A DNA stretch of 64,000 nucleotides from Alligator mississippiensis (lineage: Eukaryota; Chordata; Crocodylia; Alligatoridae). Under the pieces are notes generated by a model, which was not told the origin of the DNA, did not search any database, and was given only the letters and a program-made list of their open reading frames with translations. The stretch spans positions 54,669,444 to 54,733,443 of the forward strand of contig NC_081832.1 in NCBI RefSeq assembly GCF_030867095.1, written 5' to 3'. This document shows positions 12,812 to 25,029 of the stretch, piece after piece (the stretch's first letter is position 1; the number at the start of each line of letters is the position of its first letter). Position numbers and translations under genes: made by a program.

Positions 12812-13085
12812 TTGTAGACTGTCATCAAAGTGATGTACTATGTCACTGTATGGTGCACTACAGCAACGTACGGGTCTACATGTGATATTTAGCTATGTCA
12901 CTGAAGTGGAGCACTCCCCACTTATAGTGTGCCACTATGGCAACATAGCAGGGCAATTTAAGTGTGAGCTGCCTGTATGGCGCAGTATGGGTGGTTGTTG
13001 CACCATGTTTTAATATTTCCAAAAGGAAGTACTAAAGCATGGTGCAGTAATAGTGCCATTGTACAGCAATGTGTAGACATAAGCA
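12812..13085. mobile_element. Possible small MITE
   Basis: The interior from about 12872 starts GGGTCTACATGTG, and near 13080 the reverse complement reads TTATGTCTACACATTG, an imperfect inverted pair. Motifs such as CTATGTCACTG recur inside. The sequence is non-coding and the limits are approximate. Confidence 0.35.
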
Positions 13086-13394
13086 CTGTGTACTTATAAG
13101 CATGCTGATTTTCAGAGTCTCTCTCTTTTATGTTTCAGGATTCGCAAGTGATTTATACTTTAAATATATAACAACATACTGAAATAACACACGAGGATTG
13201 GAGGCAGCAACCTAGGAGACTGGTTCAGAGCCAAGAGTCACATTAAGAGAAAAGGCAGTGTTGCTTCTTTTACTTGGGATTCTACTCAATATGTACTAAT
13301 TTTAAAGGGACAAAAGCTCATGTGAGCCTTTCAATTTTTCCCTTATTGATTAATGATTTCTGCCAAGATTCTATCTACACTGTTAACACCTCCA

Positions 13395-13639
13395 TAAGTG
13401 TGGTATTCTCTTCTGTCCTACCAGTGAGCAGATGTGGAAGATGACACAAAGCATGCATCAGAGAGATCAACTGGCGGCTTTGGGAATGGTGTCTTGAGGC
13501 AGGCTTCGGCTTCCTAATCAATGACCCATACATCACAACAAAAGACATGCTTGGGTGGAATGGGCTCCACCTTTCCCCCAAAGGTAAGCATGTGCTCTCT
13601 TCTAGGTTGGCGGATCTCCTCAAGCGGGCTTTAAGCTAG
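13395..13639 (+). pseudogene. CR1 ORF1 C-terminal remnant (SGNH hydrolase-like)
   Basis: The translation resembles the last 80 residues of the intact ORF1. It covers the RETNWRLRQWCLEAGFGFL-type segment, the HITT-D-ML block, and the Asp-Gly-Leu-His that carries the hydrolase Asp and His. The upstream part with the catalytic Ser is missing and the remaining frame is damaged. It ends in TTTAAGC then TAG, one base different from the TTTAAAC-TAG of the intact copy. Confidence 0.75.
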
Positions 13640-14993
13640 GCTCATCGGGGAAGGGGAAGACGTTGGCAGAGGAAGCCTTGGACCACTAAACCAAGTGTCA
13701 CCCACAAGAACAGCACAGCCTAGACTGACGACGAGCAGAACAAATACCCAGGTAAGTAACAGGGGCCCGGGCAGTACTGAGTTTAGGGGGCCAGTGCATG
13801 CATCTTCACAAGGCCTCAAATGCCTCTACACAAATGCTTGTAGTATGGGGAACAAGCAGGAGGAACTTACCCTCCTGCTAGCTGACACCGACCCAGACAT
13901 AGTGGGGCTCACAGAAACGTGGTGGGACCCAATGCATGACTGGGCAGTGAATATCAAGGGCTATAGGCTGCACAGTAGGGATAGGACAGGCAGGAAAGGT
14001 TGGGGGTGTGGCTCTCTACGTCAAGGAGAAATACACATCCTCAACAAGTAGCACAAGTTCAGAGGAGGGGCACACTGAAGTGCTCTGGGTTAGAATACAA
14101 GGAAGTTGAGGGGAAAGGGACTTAACGGTGGGGGTCTACTACAGACCTCCCAACCAAGGGGAAGAGCTAGACCAGGAATTCTTAAATCAGCTCACAGAGG
14201 TAGTTAGGTCAAAGGATGTGATCATCATGGGTGACCTGAACTTTCCAGCCATCTGCTAGGAAGAGCACTCAGCCAGGTCTGACCACTCATGTAGGTTCCT
14301 AGCTGAGATACAGGACCTCCATCTAAGCCAGGAGGTGCATAGCCCCACCAGGGGAGATGCCTTGTTGGACCTGGTCCTGGCCATGGGTGACAACCTGGTG
14401 AGGGGTCTGTGGGTGCTCGACCACCTGGGCAACAGTGATCATCGCCTGCTGGAATTCACCATCCAGTGCAAGGTGGCAAAGGCCTGCAGCAAGGCAGCAG
14501 CCCTGGACTTCAGGAGGGCAAACTTCAATGAGGTAAGGAGAATAGTCGGGGAAACACTAAGGTCCCAGATGAGGAAGGAGTCAGGTGTCCAAGAAGAGTG
14601 GTCATTCCTTAAGGAGACGATCCTCCAAGCCCAAAGACAGGTAATCCTAACACGGATCAAAGGGGGCAAGAGGGTGTTGACACCTACACAGTCAATTGGG
14701 TCACTAACTGGCTGGAGGGTCACACCCAGAGAGTGGTGGTGGATGGGGGCAGTGGGATTCTGCAGGGCTCGGTCCTCAGGCTTGAGCTGTTCAACATCTT
14801 CATCAGTGACTTGGATGAGGGGGTGAAAAGCACTCTGTTCAAATTTGCAGATTACACTAAGATGTGGGGGGAAGTGGGCATGCTAGAAGGGAGGAATAGG
14901 CTACAATTGGACCTAGACAGGTTACAGGGGCGGGCAGATGATAACAGGATGGGTTTCAACACTGACAAGTGCAAAGTACTGCACTTGGTGGGG

Positions 14994-16200
14994 TGTAGCA
15001 GGACACTAAGGTGCCTGCTACTTGTAGAGCCAGAATAAATACTCAGGTGCCGGTTGCTAGGGTAACCAGAGGGAGCTAGTGACCCACACCTGGCTGGTCA
15101 GCTGACCAGAAGGGGCAGAGCCTGGCTCCTATATAAACCCCAGGGCTGGGACCAGGCGGGCAGTTCCCTACTGGCCATCAAGGGGGGAAGGAGCGCTGCC
15201 GGAGCGAGTATAAAGAAGAGGCCTGAATACATGAGTGGCTTGAGATGGTGAGAGATGGAGCACCCCTGGTGTGGTGGAAAGAATGTTGGAGCCAGAGGGC
15301 TGAGATTTATGTTCTAGCCTAGGGGCTTATGCTTTGTGTTTGCTGTTTGTAACTGGAGGTTTGAGTGAGGCTATTAGGGGTTGGAGGAGGCCTCTTGAGG
15401 GGACTCACGGTAGCATGGGAACTCCAGCACCAGAGAGTGGGCAGCAGTGTGAGAGGCCCCAGAAAAGGGGGCAACAACTAACATAAGTCAGAAAGGGCAG
15501 TGTTGGGAGTGTGCTGACCCCGAGCGCCAGGAAGGGCGTAGCCTTGGGAGTGCCAACCCTGAGTGCCAGGTAAGGCAAAACGAGACAAGGTCATGTGGCG
15601 CCTGAGCGCCCAGTGAGGCGCAGCCATGAGACAGGGCTGCGGAGAGCCCGAGCGCCCGGTGAGGCGCAGCTGAGAGATGGGGCCACAGAGAGCCCGAGCG
15701 CCCGGTGAGGCGCAGCTGAGAGATGGGGCCACAGAGAGCCCGAGCGCCCGGTGAGGCGCAGCTGAGAGATGGGGCCACAGAGAGCCCGAGCGCCCGGTGA
15801 GGCGCAGCTGAGAGATGGGGCCACAGAGAGCCCGAGCGCCCGGTGAGGCGCAGCTGAGAGATGGGGCCACGGAGAGCCTGAGCACTCAGTGAGGCGCAGC
15901 TGAGAGACCAGAGACCAAAGATCGTCCGTTCCATCTGCGAGGCTTGGGACATGGTACAGGGGTGGTTGGAGCTACGCATAGCCCATGAGGCTGGGGGTAC
16001 CAGAACACCCATTCCAGAAACGGGACTTGTGTAGAACAGGAGTACCATGTCCAAGGGAATGAAAAGGCAGCTTCCCTATAACATACACATAACAGCAAAG
16101 ACGTGGTGGGTGAGAATAGAGGGTGCCCTGTAGGCAGCTTGGCACAGTAAAGGAGGCGTCAGGGGAGAGCACAGTGACCCGAGGATGCCCTCCTGTTGTA
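14994..16200 (+). mobile_element. LTR-like insertion in CR1, with 6 bp target duplication (fossil)
   Basis: The CR1 is interrupted by 1,207 bp flanked by direct GTGGGG repeats (14988-14993 and 16201-16206). The insert starts TGTAGCAGGA and ends TCCTGTTGTA, short imperfect inverted ends as in LTRs. A TATATAAA box lies at 15130-15137, followed by GC-rich sequence and the 46 bp minisatellite. No protein genes are present, so it is best read as a solo LTR of an LTR retrotransposon. It postdates the CR1 that hosts it. It belongs with the units at 11905-12807 and 26500-27500. Confidence 0.65.
15599..15910 (+). repeat. 46 bp tandem repeat array (about 6-7 units)
   Basis: Regular units begin GAGAGCCCGAGCGCCCGGTG at 15642, 15688, 15734, 15780 and 15826. 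A degenerate unit lies at each edge (15599 and 15872). Unit length is 46 bp, so open reading frames rotate through all three phases on the minus strand. That explains the overlapping Leu/Ser/Gly/Ala-rich open frames at 15478-16054. It is a minisatellite within the LTR-like insertion. Confidence 0.95.
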
Positions 16201-16932
16201 GTGGGGAAGAACCAGCAGCATACCTACAGGCTGGGGAACTCCCTTCTCGTCAGTGCAGAGGCAGAAAAGGATCTTGGGGTCATTATTGAAGCCAAAATGA
16301 ACATGGGCCAACAGTGTGGGGACGCAGTCAGGAAAGCCAGCCGTACCTTGTCATGCATCCACAGATGCATCTGAAGCAGATCCAAGGAGGTGAACCTCCC
16401 CCTCTGTGCGACACTGGTCAGGCCACAGTTGGAGTACTGTTTCCAGTTCTGGGTGCCGCACTTCAAGAGGGATGTGGACAACATGGAGAGGGTCCAGAAC
16501 TCACATGATCGGGGGCAGCAGGGCAGGCCCTACGAGGAGAGGCTACGAGACCTGAACCCGTTCAGCTTCCACAAGAGAAGGCTGAGGGGGGATCTAGTGG
16601 CCTGTTACAAACTAGTCAAAGGGGACCAGCAGGCATTGGGGGAGTCCCTGTTCCCCCGAGCACTACTAGGAGTGACTAGAAATAACAGTCACAAGCTGGC
16701 AGAGGGTAGATTCAGACTAGACATCAGGAGGCGCTACTTCACTGTCAGGGCAGCTAGGATCTGGAACCAACTTCCGAGAGAGGTGGATCTGGCTCCTACC
16801 CTGGGGATCTTTAAGAGGAGGCTAGATGAACACCTTGCCAGGGTTGTTTGACCCCAGTACTCTTTCCTGCCATCGCAGAGGGTCAGACTTGATGATCTGC
16901 TCAGGTCCCTTCTGACCCTACAAAATATGAAA

Positions 16933-19900
16933 CTATAACCCTACTTTTACATAAAGCAATTCTTTTCACACATTTCTTGTATGTTCTGATATTACATAGA
17001 GTCTCCATTCATGACAAATTTAGATAGGACCATTTCAGAGTTGCTGATGAGAACAGCCAGGGTACTACTTATACAGAAAATCAATGTAAGAATCCCTAAA
17101 TAGTGTAGTGTATATGAATAATAGCTCCCCACAAGTACCTAACTTGTCTACAAAAAATAGTTCCCAGTGACTTTCAAAGGCAGTTAGGGTCCTCATTTTG
17201 GCTTTGAAAATCTCCCCATTAAATATATTTTCATGTATGTGCAGGAATGTAATATGTCCATATTAGATATTGCATATGTACAATTGATCCTTCACTGTTA
17301 TATATTTCAACAATACCCAATTATAAAAACAATGCACAAAAAGATTGAAATACTTAATAAAAATTGCCAATTTTATAAGCATCATTTTGAAATTAACTGA
17401 GTCATTTTGGCTGCATAATCATACCCCTGAAGGGATGCAATAAAGTATAAATGTAATCAAATGCATTTTTAGAACAGACTTCAAGGTAGTGCATGCACAA
17501 TTTCTGACCCAAATATCCAGTCATGAGTATAATATCAGACCTTTAATTATAATTTCTATTATAATGGTTCTATTGAAGAAAATGTAACCACTGCACTTAC
17601 CTGCAATTACGCACACATAGTCTTGAGAAAGTGCAGATGAATGCTCTCCTATGAACCGTTGCTTGCTGAGACAGTTCACCCAACTATTTTAATCTCTTTT
17701 GCCCTGGGTTTATCGTCACTGTGATGGTATCTGCATGGAGGAAAAAAGAACTAAATGCCAATAATGAAAAATCATTATATTTGTTCTGTAATTCCCCATT
17801 TGTTTTTTGCATGAATAAATCAGAGAGTTAGTTTGCAAACAGCTTATTGTGAGAACAATTAAGTATAGCCCAGTTTAGGCTGAAGTTTGCTTGAATTAAT
17901 GCTTTTTTGAGAACATCATTAGGTCATATCTGAAAAACTTATCAATTGCTAAAAGGTATATGGTTAAATCCTGTGCCCAATGAAGCCAGTAGTAAAGTAC
18001 CTATTATCTTTTAAGGAAAGGGCAATATAGTTTTAGAATATAGAAACTTTCAAAACAAGGAAGAATACTCTTTAGAGCTGATAGTCTATCACAGGCTGTA
18101 ATTTCAAAATGCAGCTCTGTACTTTTCATGGCATTATCATTTGAACAAACACAGTTGTATGGCCTCACTAACTCCATACTACTGCACTATATAATATATA
18201 GCCTAGCTGCTGATTCTATGCAAAGCACCATCAATTTCAATGGTGTGCCAGCAAGGGGCAACATATTTTTAACACTTTTATTCAGTGTGGTACATATCAA
18301 GTAAATGGCTTCATGCAAAAAAATGGAATTAGAGGCTGGCTGAATATTTGGACATATATTCATGTTTGTGGGGGTGGGGGGGGACGGGACGACGACACAC
18401 ACCTTCGCAATTACAGTTCATGCTATCATGTTCAGCAGATTGGTAATGGATACAGACAACTGCCAGCCACAGAAGGATGAGGAGGGACTGCTTTTATTGT
18501 ACCATATCTGTGAAGAGAGGCATTCATGCTGGAGAGATGTCACTTTATATATATATATATATATATAAACTTCATGTACATAATACATGCATACTTCTTA
18601 TATATTATGCACCTATAATATGTGTCATTTATAGTATATTAATGATACAAATCAATGAATTGTGACTTGTTAACAAACTGACTATAAATTACAAAATATT
18701 TCTTCATTTTGGCCACTTCTTGTAGATTAGATAATACATTGCCTTTCGGAATTTCTGTAAATTGAAAAAATTGTGCATTGATGATGTCTTCCTTAAAATA
18801 CTTAAACATTATATATACATACTCATTTTAATACTCATATTTTTTAAATTCACAGTTACTTTGCTAGCAAATCACAATTCACTGGCTTGTGTCATTCGTG
18901 CCTTACTGAGTTGTTTTATGTCAAATGAGCTTTAACTTAATAGATAATGATGAGATACATTTCAGTGCAAAGTAAAATGGTTAAAAATTTACTTCTAATA
19001 TATCTGTATGTGTATAGAGTACTTTCAATTAAGATATACTCTCAATTAATTATTTTATATGCGAGTCTGGTACAATGCTGAAAATCTATTTTATCTGCAT
19101 GTGAGAAGCTAAATCATGGACTGATTACTCTCTTTTATAGCAATGGTAATGTTAAGTGCTTCATGTTTGAAGCTAAGTGTTGGCAAGGAAACTTTTGTGA
19201 GTCAAGGAAGCAATTTATTGTTATACTAAGCTCTAGAGATAAAAGCAGATCGAAACCATAAAGTGAATATGGAGAATGAATGGTGTCATAGACAGTTGTA
19301 CATAATAAAAAGAAATCCTTTTGACTTGAAAACAGTCTGTATGCTGTGCATTATTAATTATTATACAAATACAAAGCAACATCTACAACCCCCCCCCCCA
19401 ACTTCCAGATTCACTTAATTTATTTCATTCTGCGTTTTTTCAATGGCATGGCTCAAGCACTTAAATTTAAGTTTTAGCATAAGTCTTGAAAGTATCAGTA
19501 CCTGTGTGTGAAAAGCAAACTAAATTCCTTCCTTTATCTATTATCTTTTGCTTTAAAGATGAGTAAATTATCAATATCAATTATGTATTAACAGATAACA
19601 ACACCTAACTTGTCTAGAGTCACAAGCCACGGGATAATGAAAAACTGAAATAAATACATCTGTTAAATGTTACAAAATACCAGTAGTGTATCTGGAATAG
19701 AGGGGTAGGGAGAGGAGTGATAGGGACAACCACCCCAGTTGCCAACCTAGGAGGAGAGTGAAAAAGTCACCCTTTCTGCTTTCCACCAGGTGCCCAGCTG
19801 CATCCATACACTTCCGTGAAATATAGTCATGAACGTTGTTTGATCAGGCTTACTAGCCTTTCAGCTGCAAGGTGCAAAATTGGAACTGAAAATGATGGCC

Positions 19901-20213
19901 TCATGATGTGGCTGCCTGCTCAGTAGTAGTTATATTTACTCACCAAGTTCTTCGACATTGAACTGTAAACCATTTTTAGGTAAAGACATTTTGCAATTTA
20001 TTTTAATAGATTTAAAATGTTGGGCTATATTTAGAAAGTTCTATACATTTTTACCAAACCCTGAACCATTCAGTCTCCTGTATTCAATCCCCTAACCATT
20101 CAATCCACAGTAGTGGAGCACTGACTGGAATTTATTGTATAAGTATGTTAGACAAGGAGATCTCTCTCAGATCACCAAATCCAGTTCCCTGCTATTGCAG
20201 GCAACCACGTTAT
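16933..20213. other. Unassigned AT-rich stretch with simple repeats
   Basis: Holds an eroded fragment near 17130-17220 resembling a widespread amniote repeat (TTCAAAGGCAGTTAGGG...TTTGAAAATCTCCCC), a TA dinucleotide run at 18546-18569, a G run near 18372-18384 and a C run near 19390. No gene is recognised. Confidence 0.5.
18546..18569. repeat. (TA)n microsatellite
   Basis: About 24 bp of perfect TA dinucleotides. Confidence 0.95.
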
Positions 20214-20914
20214 TGTGCGGGCCAGGAGCAGTCCGAGGCTTTCGGGGGTGCATGGAGGGCTGTGGCCGGGCGCCCGCAATGGTAGGACGGGTACTTCTGC
20301 ACAACAGACTAGAATTAGGCAAGGACTTGTAGCGGTTAATTAAAGATTGTTTTACTTACACCGTAGGTGGTCGCGGTGCAGGCAGGAAAAACTTTCTTGA
20401 GTTGCAGTTACAGACAAACACAAGTGGAGTTTGCTAGGCTCCACCAAAGATACACGCACGGAGTTTGCTAGGCTCTGCAAAAACAAACATGACAGAGCTC
20501 TGGATACCTTTGACGAGTGCGCAAAACTGTAGATACGTCTTAAGAATTTAACGAACGAGACAGGAAGAGGTTGGTGGTTGATCAGGCCGCCGAACTCCTC
20601 TGAGACACACACAAAGTTTCTATTACTCTGCCGCGTGCTCAGAGTCCCCACGAGATGGTTGTGGAGTCCTCTACAACTTGGTTGAAAAGTGCTCAAACCT
20701 CTTATATGACTAGCAAGCCAATCGCAAGCTGCCATGTGGAAATAATTTAGAAACAGCCAATAGTGGGAAACACATTTACATACGGATGGTGGGAACTCCT
20801 TTGCACCGGGGTTTTCTCTCTGCAGCCGAGAACTGCACCGTGCAAAGAAAGCTCCATGTGGTGGGAAATAATTCTGCAGTGCCAAAGCGCACACACAATC
20901 ATTGGGTCATAACA
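20214..20914 (-). mobile_element. Solo LTR, 701 bp, with perfect 5 bp target duplication (fossil)
   Basis: On the minus strand it begins TGTTATGACCC and ends GGCCCGCACA. It is flanked by direct GTTAT repeats (20209-20213 and 20915-20919). A TATA-type box (TATAAG) lies at about 20701-20706. A local duplication of GAGTTTGCTAGGCTC-type sequence sits near 20427-20476. It is clearly homologous along its length to the unit at 32028-32719 on the other strand. No internal genes remain, consistent with LTR-LTR recombination. The superfamily (ERV or Gypsy-like) cannot be fixed from the LTR alone. The perfect duplication suggests moderate age at most. Confidence 0.85.
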
Positions 20915-22510
20915 GTTATAAGATCCATATCATACAATGACCAAGCTAAAAAAATTATGATTTTTGGCATAACTGTCAACAGGCAAGTCTGGGATAAACA
21001 CTGAGAACTGGCACACATCATCCCTCTGCAGGTTGATGCAGCTGACTTGGCATTATGAAGAGTGTAGTCCAGTCTTATACCTGGACTGCTGACAATTTAA
21101 AGGCCTGAAAACCTTTGCATGACTGATGTCATCTCTCTCTCTGAATGGACATGAGAGAAATGGCAAGCAAAATACACACAAAGGCAACAAGGCACAAAGT
21201 TAATGTAGACAACTGAGGTAGGCAAAACAAAATGTAGATAAAAGTAGACCCTAGGAAAACAAACCCAGGGTAGTGCCATTTGCAAAACAAATCCAAGGAC
21301 AGCTCAGCAGAGCAAAAGTTCATAAAGAATCAAGCCAAAGGTAGCAGAGTATGACAGACTGACGAAGAAAGCACTACTGTAAAAAAACCAAAAAATATTT
21401 CGTGAACACCTATAGGATGACCATATAGTGGATATACAGAAGAGGGCTGTAAAAATTATAAAAGCCTAATAAAGCAGTGTCAGTTTGGGGATCTGTCTTC
21501 AAGCCAGAAGACCATGCCGGTCAACCATGCAACTCCCAGTGCTGTGACAATGCCTGATCAGCTGAGTCAACATCATATAGCATTAAGAAGGCCTGCTTAA
21601 GAATACCTTTACAGACTGTTTGGGGTTTTGCTTGCATAGTAGTACTTATCGTGGGAATGCTTGGAGCCTGGGACCCCAGCAATGAGAGCGTGCTGCATGC
21701 CACCCACATCTCCTGCTGCTACGCCAAGCTGATGCACAGCCGCATAGTGTCCTACACGATCCACTGGTCCTGCGATATCTACGTGGAGTACATCATGGGC
21801 CACTGGCAATACCCTGACCCCACCAGACAGACCACCGCCAGACCGGACCCAGAGGGGACTGCCTGAACCCCACTATGCACCTGATGGACTTCACTTCAAG
21901 AGGAATCTTCAGCAACGGACCACCCAGCTCCACCTGAAGAGGACCCCCGCGATGAGACTGTATATGGACTGAGACACTTTCTTCGACCTACTTCCTCCAC
22001 CATTGTGGACCATTGTATGGGCTTGTGTGCATCTATCTTCTTTCTCTCTCAGCATCGCGAACCCTCCCCCTCCCCCTCCTCTGGACTTAGTTGGCTAACA
22101 TTGTATTTTCTGTGACCTAGTTGTGCTCCCCTCTTCACCCCCATCCCTCCAATATTAGTCTCTTGCTCTGGCAATTTGTATTTCCCTACTTGATGACTTT
22201 GTCATCTTTTTTGGACTCACAATCCTAAACATCTACTAATACAATTCAACTTGCTTACATGTTCCATAATGTTGGATTTGGGACTGGAATGGGACCACCA
22301 ATCATTTCATTCTATTCACACCATCCCTTGATCAAACTTTAGAGAGTAACATCAGGATCTGGTATGACTATACAGCACATTAGCCTCTATTGTATGAAAC
22401 AAAGGACCTAGTTTGGTAGACCAAAGGCAGCACAGTCTCATAAACCTTCTTTATGTGCCCCATCCACTAAAGGGAGACTAAGACACATTTAGAAAGTAAG
22501 TTGTGCATCT
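20915..22510. other. Mostly unassigned stretch with a GC-rich island
   Basis: AT-rich sequence up to about 21600, a coding-like GC-rich island at 21640-21868, then a pyrimidine-rich tail (CTCCCCC runs near 22060) and AT-rich DNA up to the hAT-like element. Element ends were not found. Confidence 0.45.
21640..21868 (+). other. Unrecognised coding-like relic (about 70 codons)
   Basis: An open frame of about 70 codons stands out from AT-rich flanks by its higher GC content and coding-like composition. It encodes segments such as LGAWDPSN, a Cys-Cys-Tyr stretch, SYTIHWSCDIYVEYI and GHWQYPDP, and ends in a Pro/Thr-rich tail before a stop at about 21864. It lacks a convincing ATG; the frame opens through GTG at 21651. 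I do not recognise the family. It could be the last exon of a decayed element or a retrocopy of a host gene. No function is proposed. Confidence 0.4.
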
Positions 22511-22696
22511 AGAAGAGTGGTTCTCAATGTTTTTCCTACTGGTACCCTTTCACAAATATTCACGGCCTGCCCCAACCCACACCTCTCTGGCCCTCCCGAT
22601 GCCCAACTCCTATTCCTCTGCCCCCATCTCCCCCCACTCCAAGCCATGCTGGTGTCCATCACTCCTGACCTGCAGCCCCTCAACACCCCCAGCCCT

Positions 22697-25029
22697 GCTA
22701 ACCTGTATTGAAGAGCTCTACCTGACTCAGGAAGTGCACGGGCCAACCAGAGGTAACTCTCTCCTAAACTTGGTTTTGGCCAAAGGAGATGATCTGGTGA
22801 GCTTGAATATAGAGGGTAGCCTGAGTGACAGCGACCATGAAACCATCACATTCACTATCTGTCACAAGGCAGGAAAATCAGCTAGCAGGGTTGAAGTTTT
22901 GGACTTCAAAAAAAAAAAGCAAATTTCAACAGGATTAGGGCAATAGTAGGGGCAGCTCTGTGGGACCAAGGGTGAAAGGAGTGCATGAAGAGTGGTCATT
23001 CCTGAAGGACACAATCCTTGAAGACCAAAAAAAGTCCATTTCCATGCAGAGGAAATGTAGCAGAAGGGCTGGTAATCCTCTTGGCTTAATAGGGATATCA
23101 CAGTCCTCTTGAAAAACAAGAAAGAGGCCTACAAACAATGGAAGCTTGGGACAATCCCCAAGGCAGACTATACAACAATGGCCCATACTTGTAGGGAGCA
23201 GATTAAAAAGGATAAGGCGGTGACTGAATTTAAACTAGCAACAGAAATCAAGGACAATAAGAAGTCTTTCTTTAGATATGTGGGGAATAGGAGGAAAACA
23301 TGGAAGTGTGGGGCCATAGCTTAACAACTCAGGAGAGCTGGCAGTGGCTACTGACACTCATAAAAATCCTGAATGACTACTTTGCTTTAGTATTTCACCA
23401 GACTAAGGGGAAAATCATACTAGATTAGGTTCAGAATGGGCATGGTGGGAATGACCACCTTCCCACCATCAAAATTGAGCTGGTACATGATCAGTTAGAA
23501 AAATTAAACATTTATAAGTCAGCAGGACAAGATGAACTTCATCCGAGAGTGCTGAAGGAGCTGGCTGAAGTCATCACAGGACCTCTGGTGAAACTCTTCC
23601 AAAACTCGTGGCACTTGGGGGAGGTCCCTGAAGACTGGAAGAGGACCACTGTTGTGCCCATCTTCAAGAAGGAGAGGAGAAATGACCTGGGCAACTATAG
23701 GACAATTAGCCTAACTTCTATCCCAGGGAACATCCTGGAAGAATTCATCAAAGAGTCTATGTGCGATACGCTCTCAGAAGGTAGGATTCCGAATGACAGC
23801 CAGCATGGCTTCATCATGGGCAGGTCTTGTCTTACTGATCTCATCTCCTTCTATGACCAGGTAACTTGCCACCTGGATAAGAGAGAGGAGATCGACATTG
23901 TATACCTAGACTTCAGAAAGGCCTTTGATCCAGTATCCCATGATGTTCTCATGGGAAAATTGGAGGATTACAGGCTTAACTGCTTGACAGTTAGGTGAGT
24001 TGGAAGTTGGCTGCAGGGTAGGACCCAGAGAGTTCTAATGAATGTACCTGTGTCGTCCTGGTGAGAAGCAGCCAGTGGTGTCCCTCAGGAGTCTGTGCTT
24101 GGTCCAGTGTTTTCAACAACTTTATCAATGATTTGGATGTGGGGGTGAAGAGGTCACTGGCCAACTTAGTGGATGGCACCAATGTATGAGGGCATGTGGT
24201 CATACTTGAACATAGGCTGCAGATACAGGTGGACCTAGACAGGCTGGCAAGTTGGGCGGATCAGAACCAGATGAAGTTCAACATTGAGAAGTGTAAAGTG
24301 CTCCATCTGGGGATGAATAATCCCCAACATACTTACAGGCTTGATGGCACCAAACTGACTAGCACCACAACTCAAAGTGATCTAAGGGTAATAATAGATT
24401 ATAGTATAAACATGAGCCATCAGAGCAATACTGTAGCCAGCAGGGCAAACAATACCCTGGCATGCATAAATTGATACATCTCAAGCAAAATCAAGGAAGT
24501 TATTTTTCCACTTTACTCAGCATTGGTGAGACCACAGCTGGAGTACTGGACATGGAAAAACTTGAGAGAGTCCAAAGAAAAGCTACCCATATGATCAGAG
24601 ACTTGCAAGGCAAGCCATATGAGGATAGGCTGAGGGACTTGGGCCTCTTCAGCCTAAAAAAGGGAAGGCTGAAAGGGGACTTGGTAGCAGCTTACTGCTA
24701 CATCAAAGGAATACATCAAGGGCTCAGGGAACAACTGTTCACCAGGGCACCCAAGGGGAAAACCAGGAGTAATGGCCACAATTCTCCTGGAAAATCATTT
24801 CAGGCTTAACATTAGGAAAAACTTCTTCACAATTAGCGTGTCCAGACTGTGAAATAAACTTCCTCCAGAGGTGGTATAATCACCTACCCTGGAAATCTTC
24901 AAGAGGAAACTGGACGGTCACCTCTCTGGGGTCATTTGACCCCAGTTGTCTTTCCTGCCTAGTGTAGGGAGGCTGGACCCGATGATCTTGCAAAGTCCCT
25001 TCTAGCCCCTTACAATCTATGAATCTATG
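22697..25029 (+). mobile_element. Old CR1 LINE inserted in a hAT-like element
   Basis: Starts in the endonuclease region of ORF2 (matching 36490 of the intact copy), crosses the linker and reverse transcriptase, and ends with the CR1 tail ATCTATGAATCTATG at about 25029. It is 5'-truncated and divergent from the young copies. Confidence 0.9.
22709..24939 (+). pseudogene. CR1 ORF2 remnant, frameshifted
   Basis: Pieces in different frames match ORF2 in order: ELYLTQEVHGPTRGNSLL and a SDSDHETI endonuclease end; a linker with FFRYVGNRRK; reverse transcriptase with EDWKRTTVVPIFKKERR, YRTISLTSI, QHGFIMGRSCLTDLISFYD and IVYLDFRKAFDPVSHDVL at 23549-23998; then MKFNIEKCKVLHLG and the C-terminal GLFSLKKGRLKGDLVAAY. 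The FADD catalytic box is lost (region near 24150-24185). Several stops and frameshifts show it is dead. Confidence 0.85.

Larger units (their letters stand above)
13640..16854 (+). pseudogene. CR1 ORF2 remnant (endonuclease and partial reverse transcriptase)
   Basis: The endonuclease part is recognisable: GLKCLYTNACSMGNK, LTETWWDP, a GDLNFPAICxE-type block and NSDH. About 310 residues are deleted near 14685, removing the first reverse-transcriptase motifs including the first catalytic Asp. What follows corresponds to NWLEGHTQRVVVDG and a FADYTKMW segment, in which the second Asp of the FADD box is Tyr, so it could not be active. After the inserted LTR-like unit, the C-terminal CR1 region runs from about 16207 (QQHTYRLGN) to the stop after LARVV. 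As in the intact copy, the first usable codon of this frame is GTG (13695), not ATG. Confidence 0.85.
13395..16932 (+). mobile_element. Older CR1 LINE, internally deleted and split by an LTR-like insertion
   Basis: Homology to the CR1 at 35103-38855 starts within the C-terminal third of ORF1, crosses the ORF1-ORF2 junction and covers the endonuclease. It skips from ORF2 residue about 336 to about 650 near 14685, then resumes in the reverse transcriptase. At 14993 it is cut by a 1.2 kb insertion, resumes at 16201, and ends with a degenerate CR1 tail near 16932. Frameshifts and stops throughout mark it as clearly older than the copies at 1255 and 35103. Confidence 0.9.

Noticed and set aside
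12208-12833. Cluster of 60-115 codon frames on both strands
   Set aside because: They fall within the GC-rich LTR-like unit and have no known protein motifs.
15599-15910. Regularly spaced repeats that might suggest a CRISPR array
   Set aside because: The whole 46 bp unit repeats with no unique spacers, and the window is eukaryotic.
15478-16054. Several overlapping Leu/Ser/Gly/Ala-rich open frames on the minus strand
   Set aside because: They are translations of the 46 bp tandem array. 46 is not a multiple of three, so the same peptide pattern cycles through all phases.
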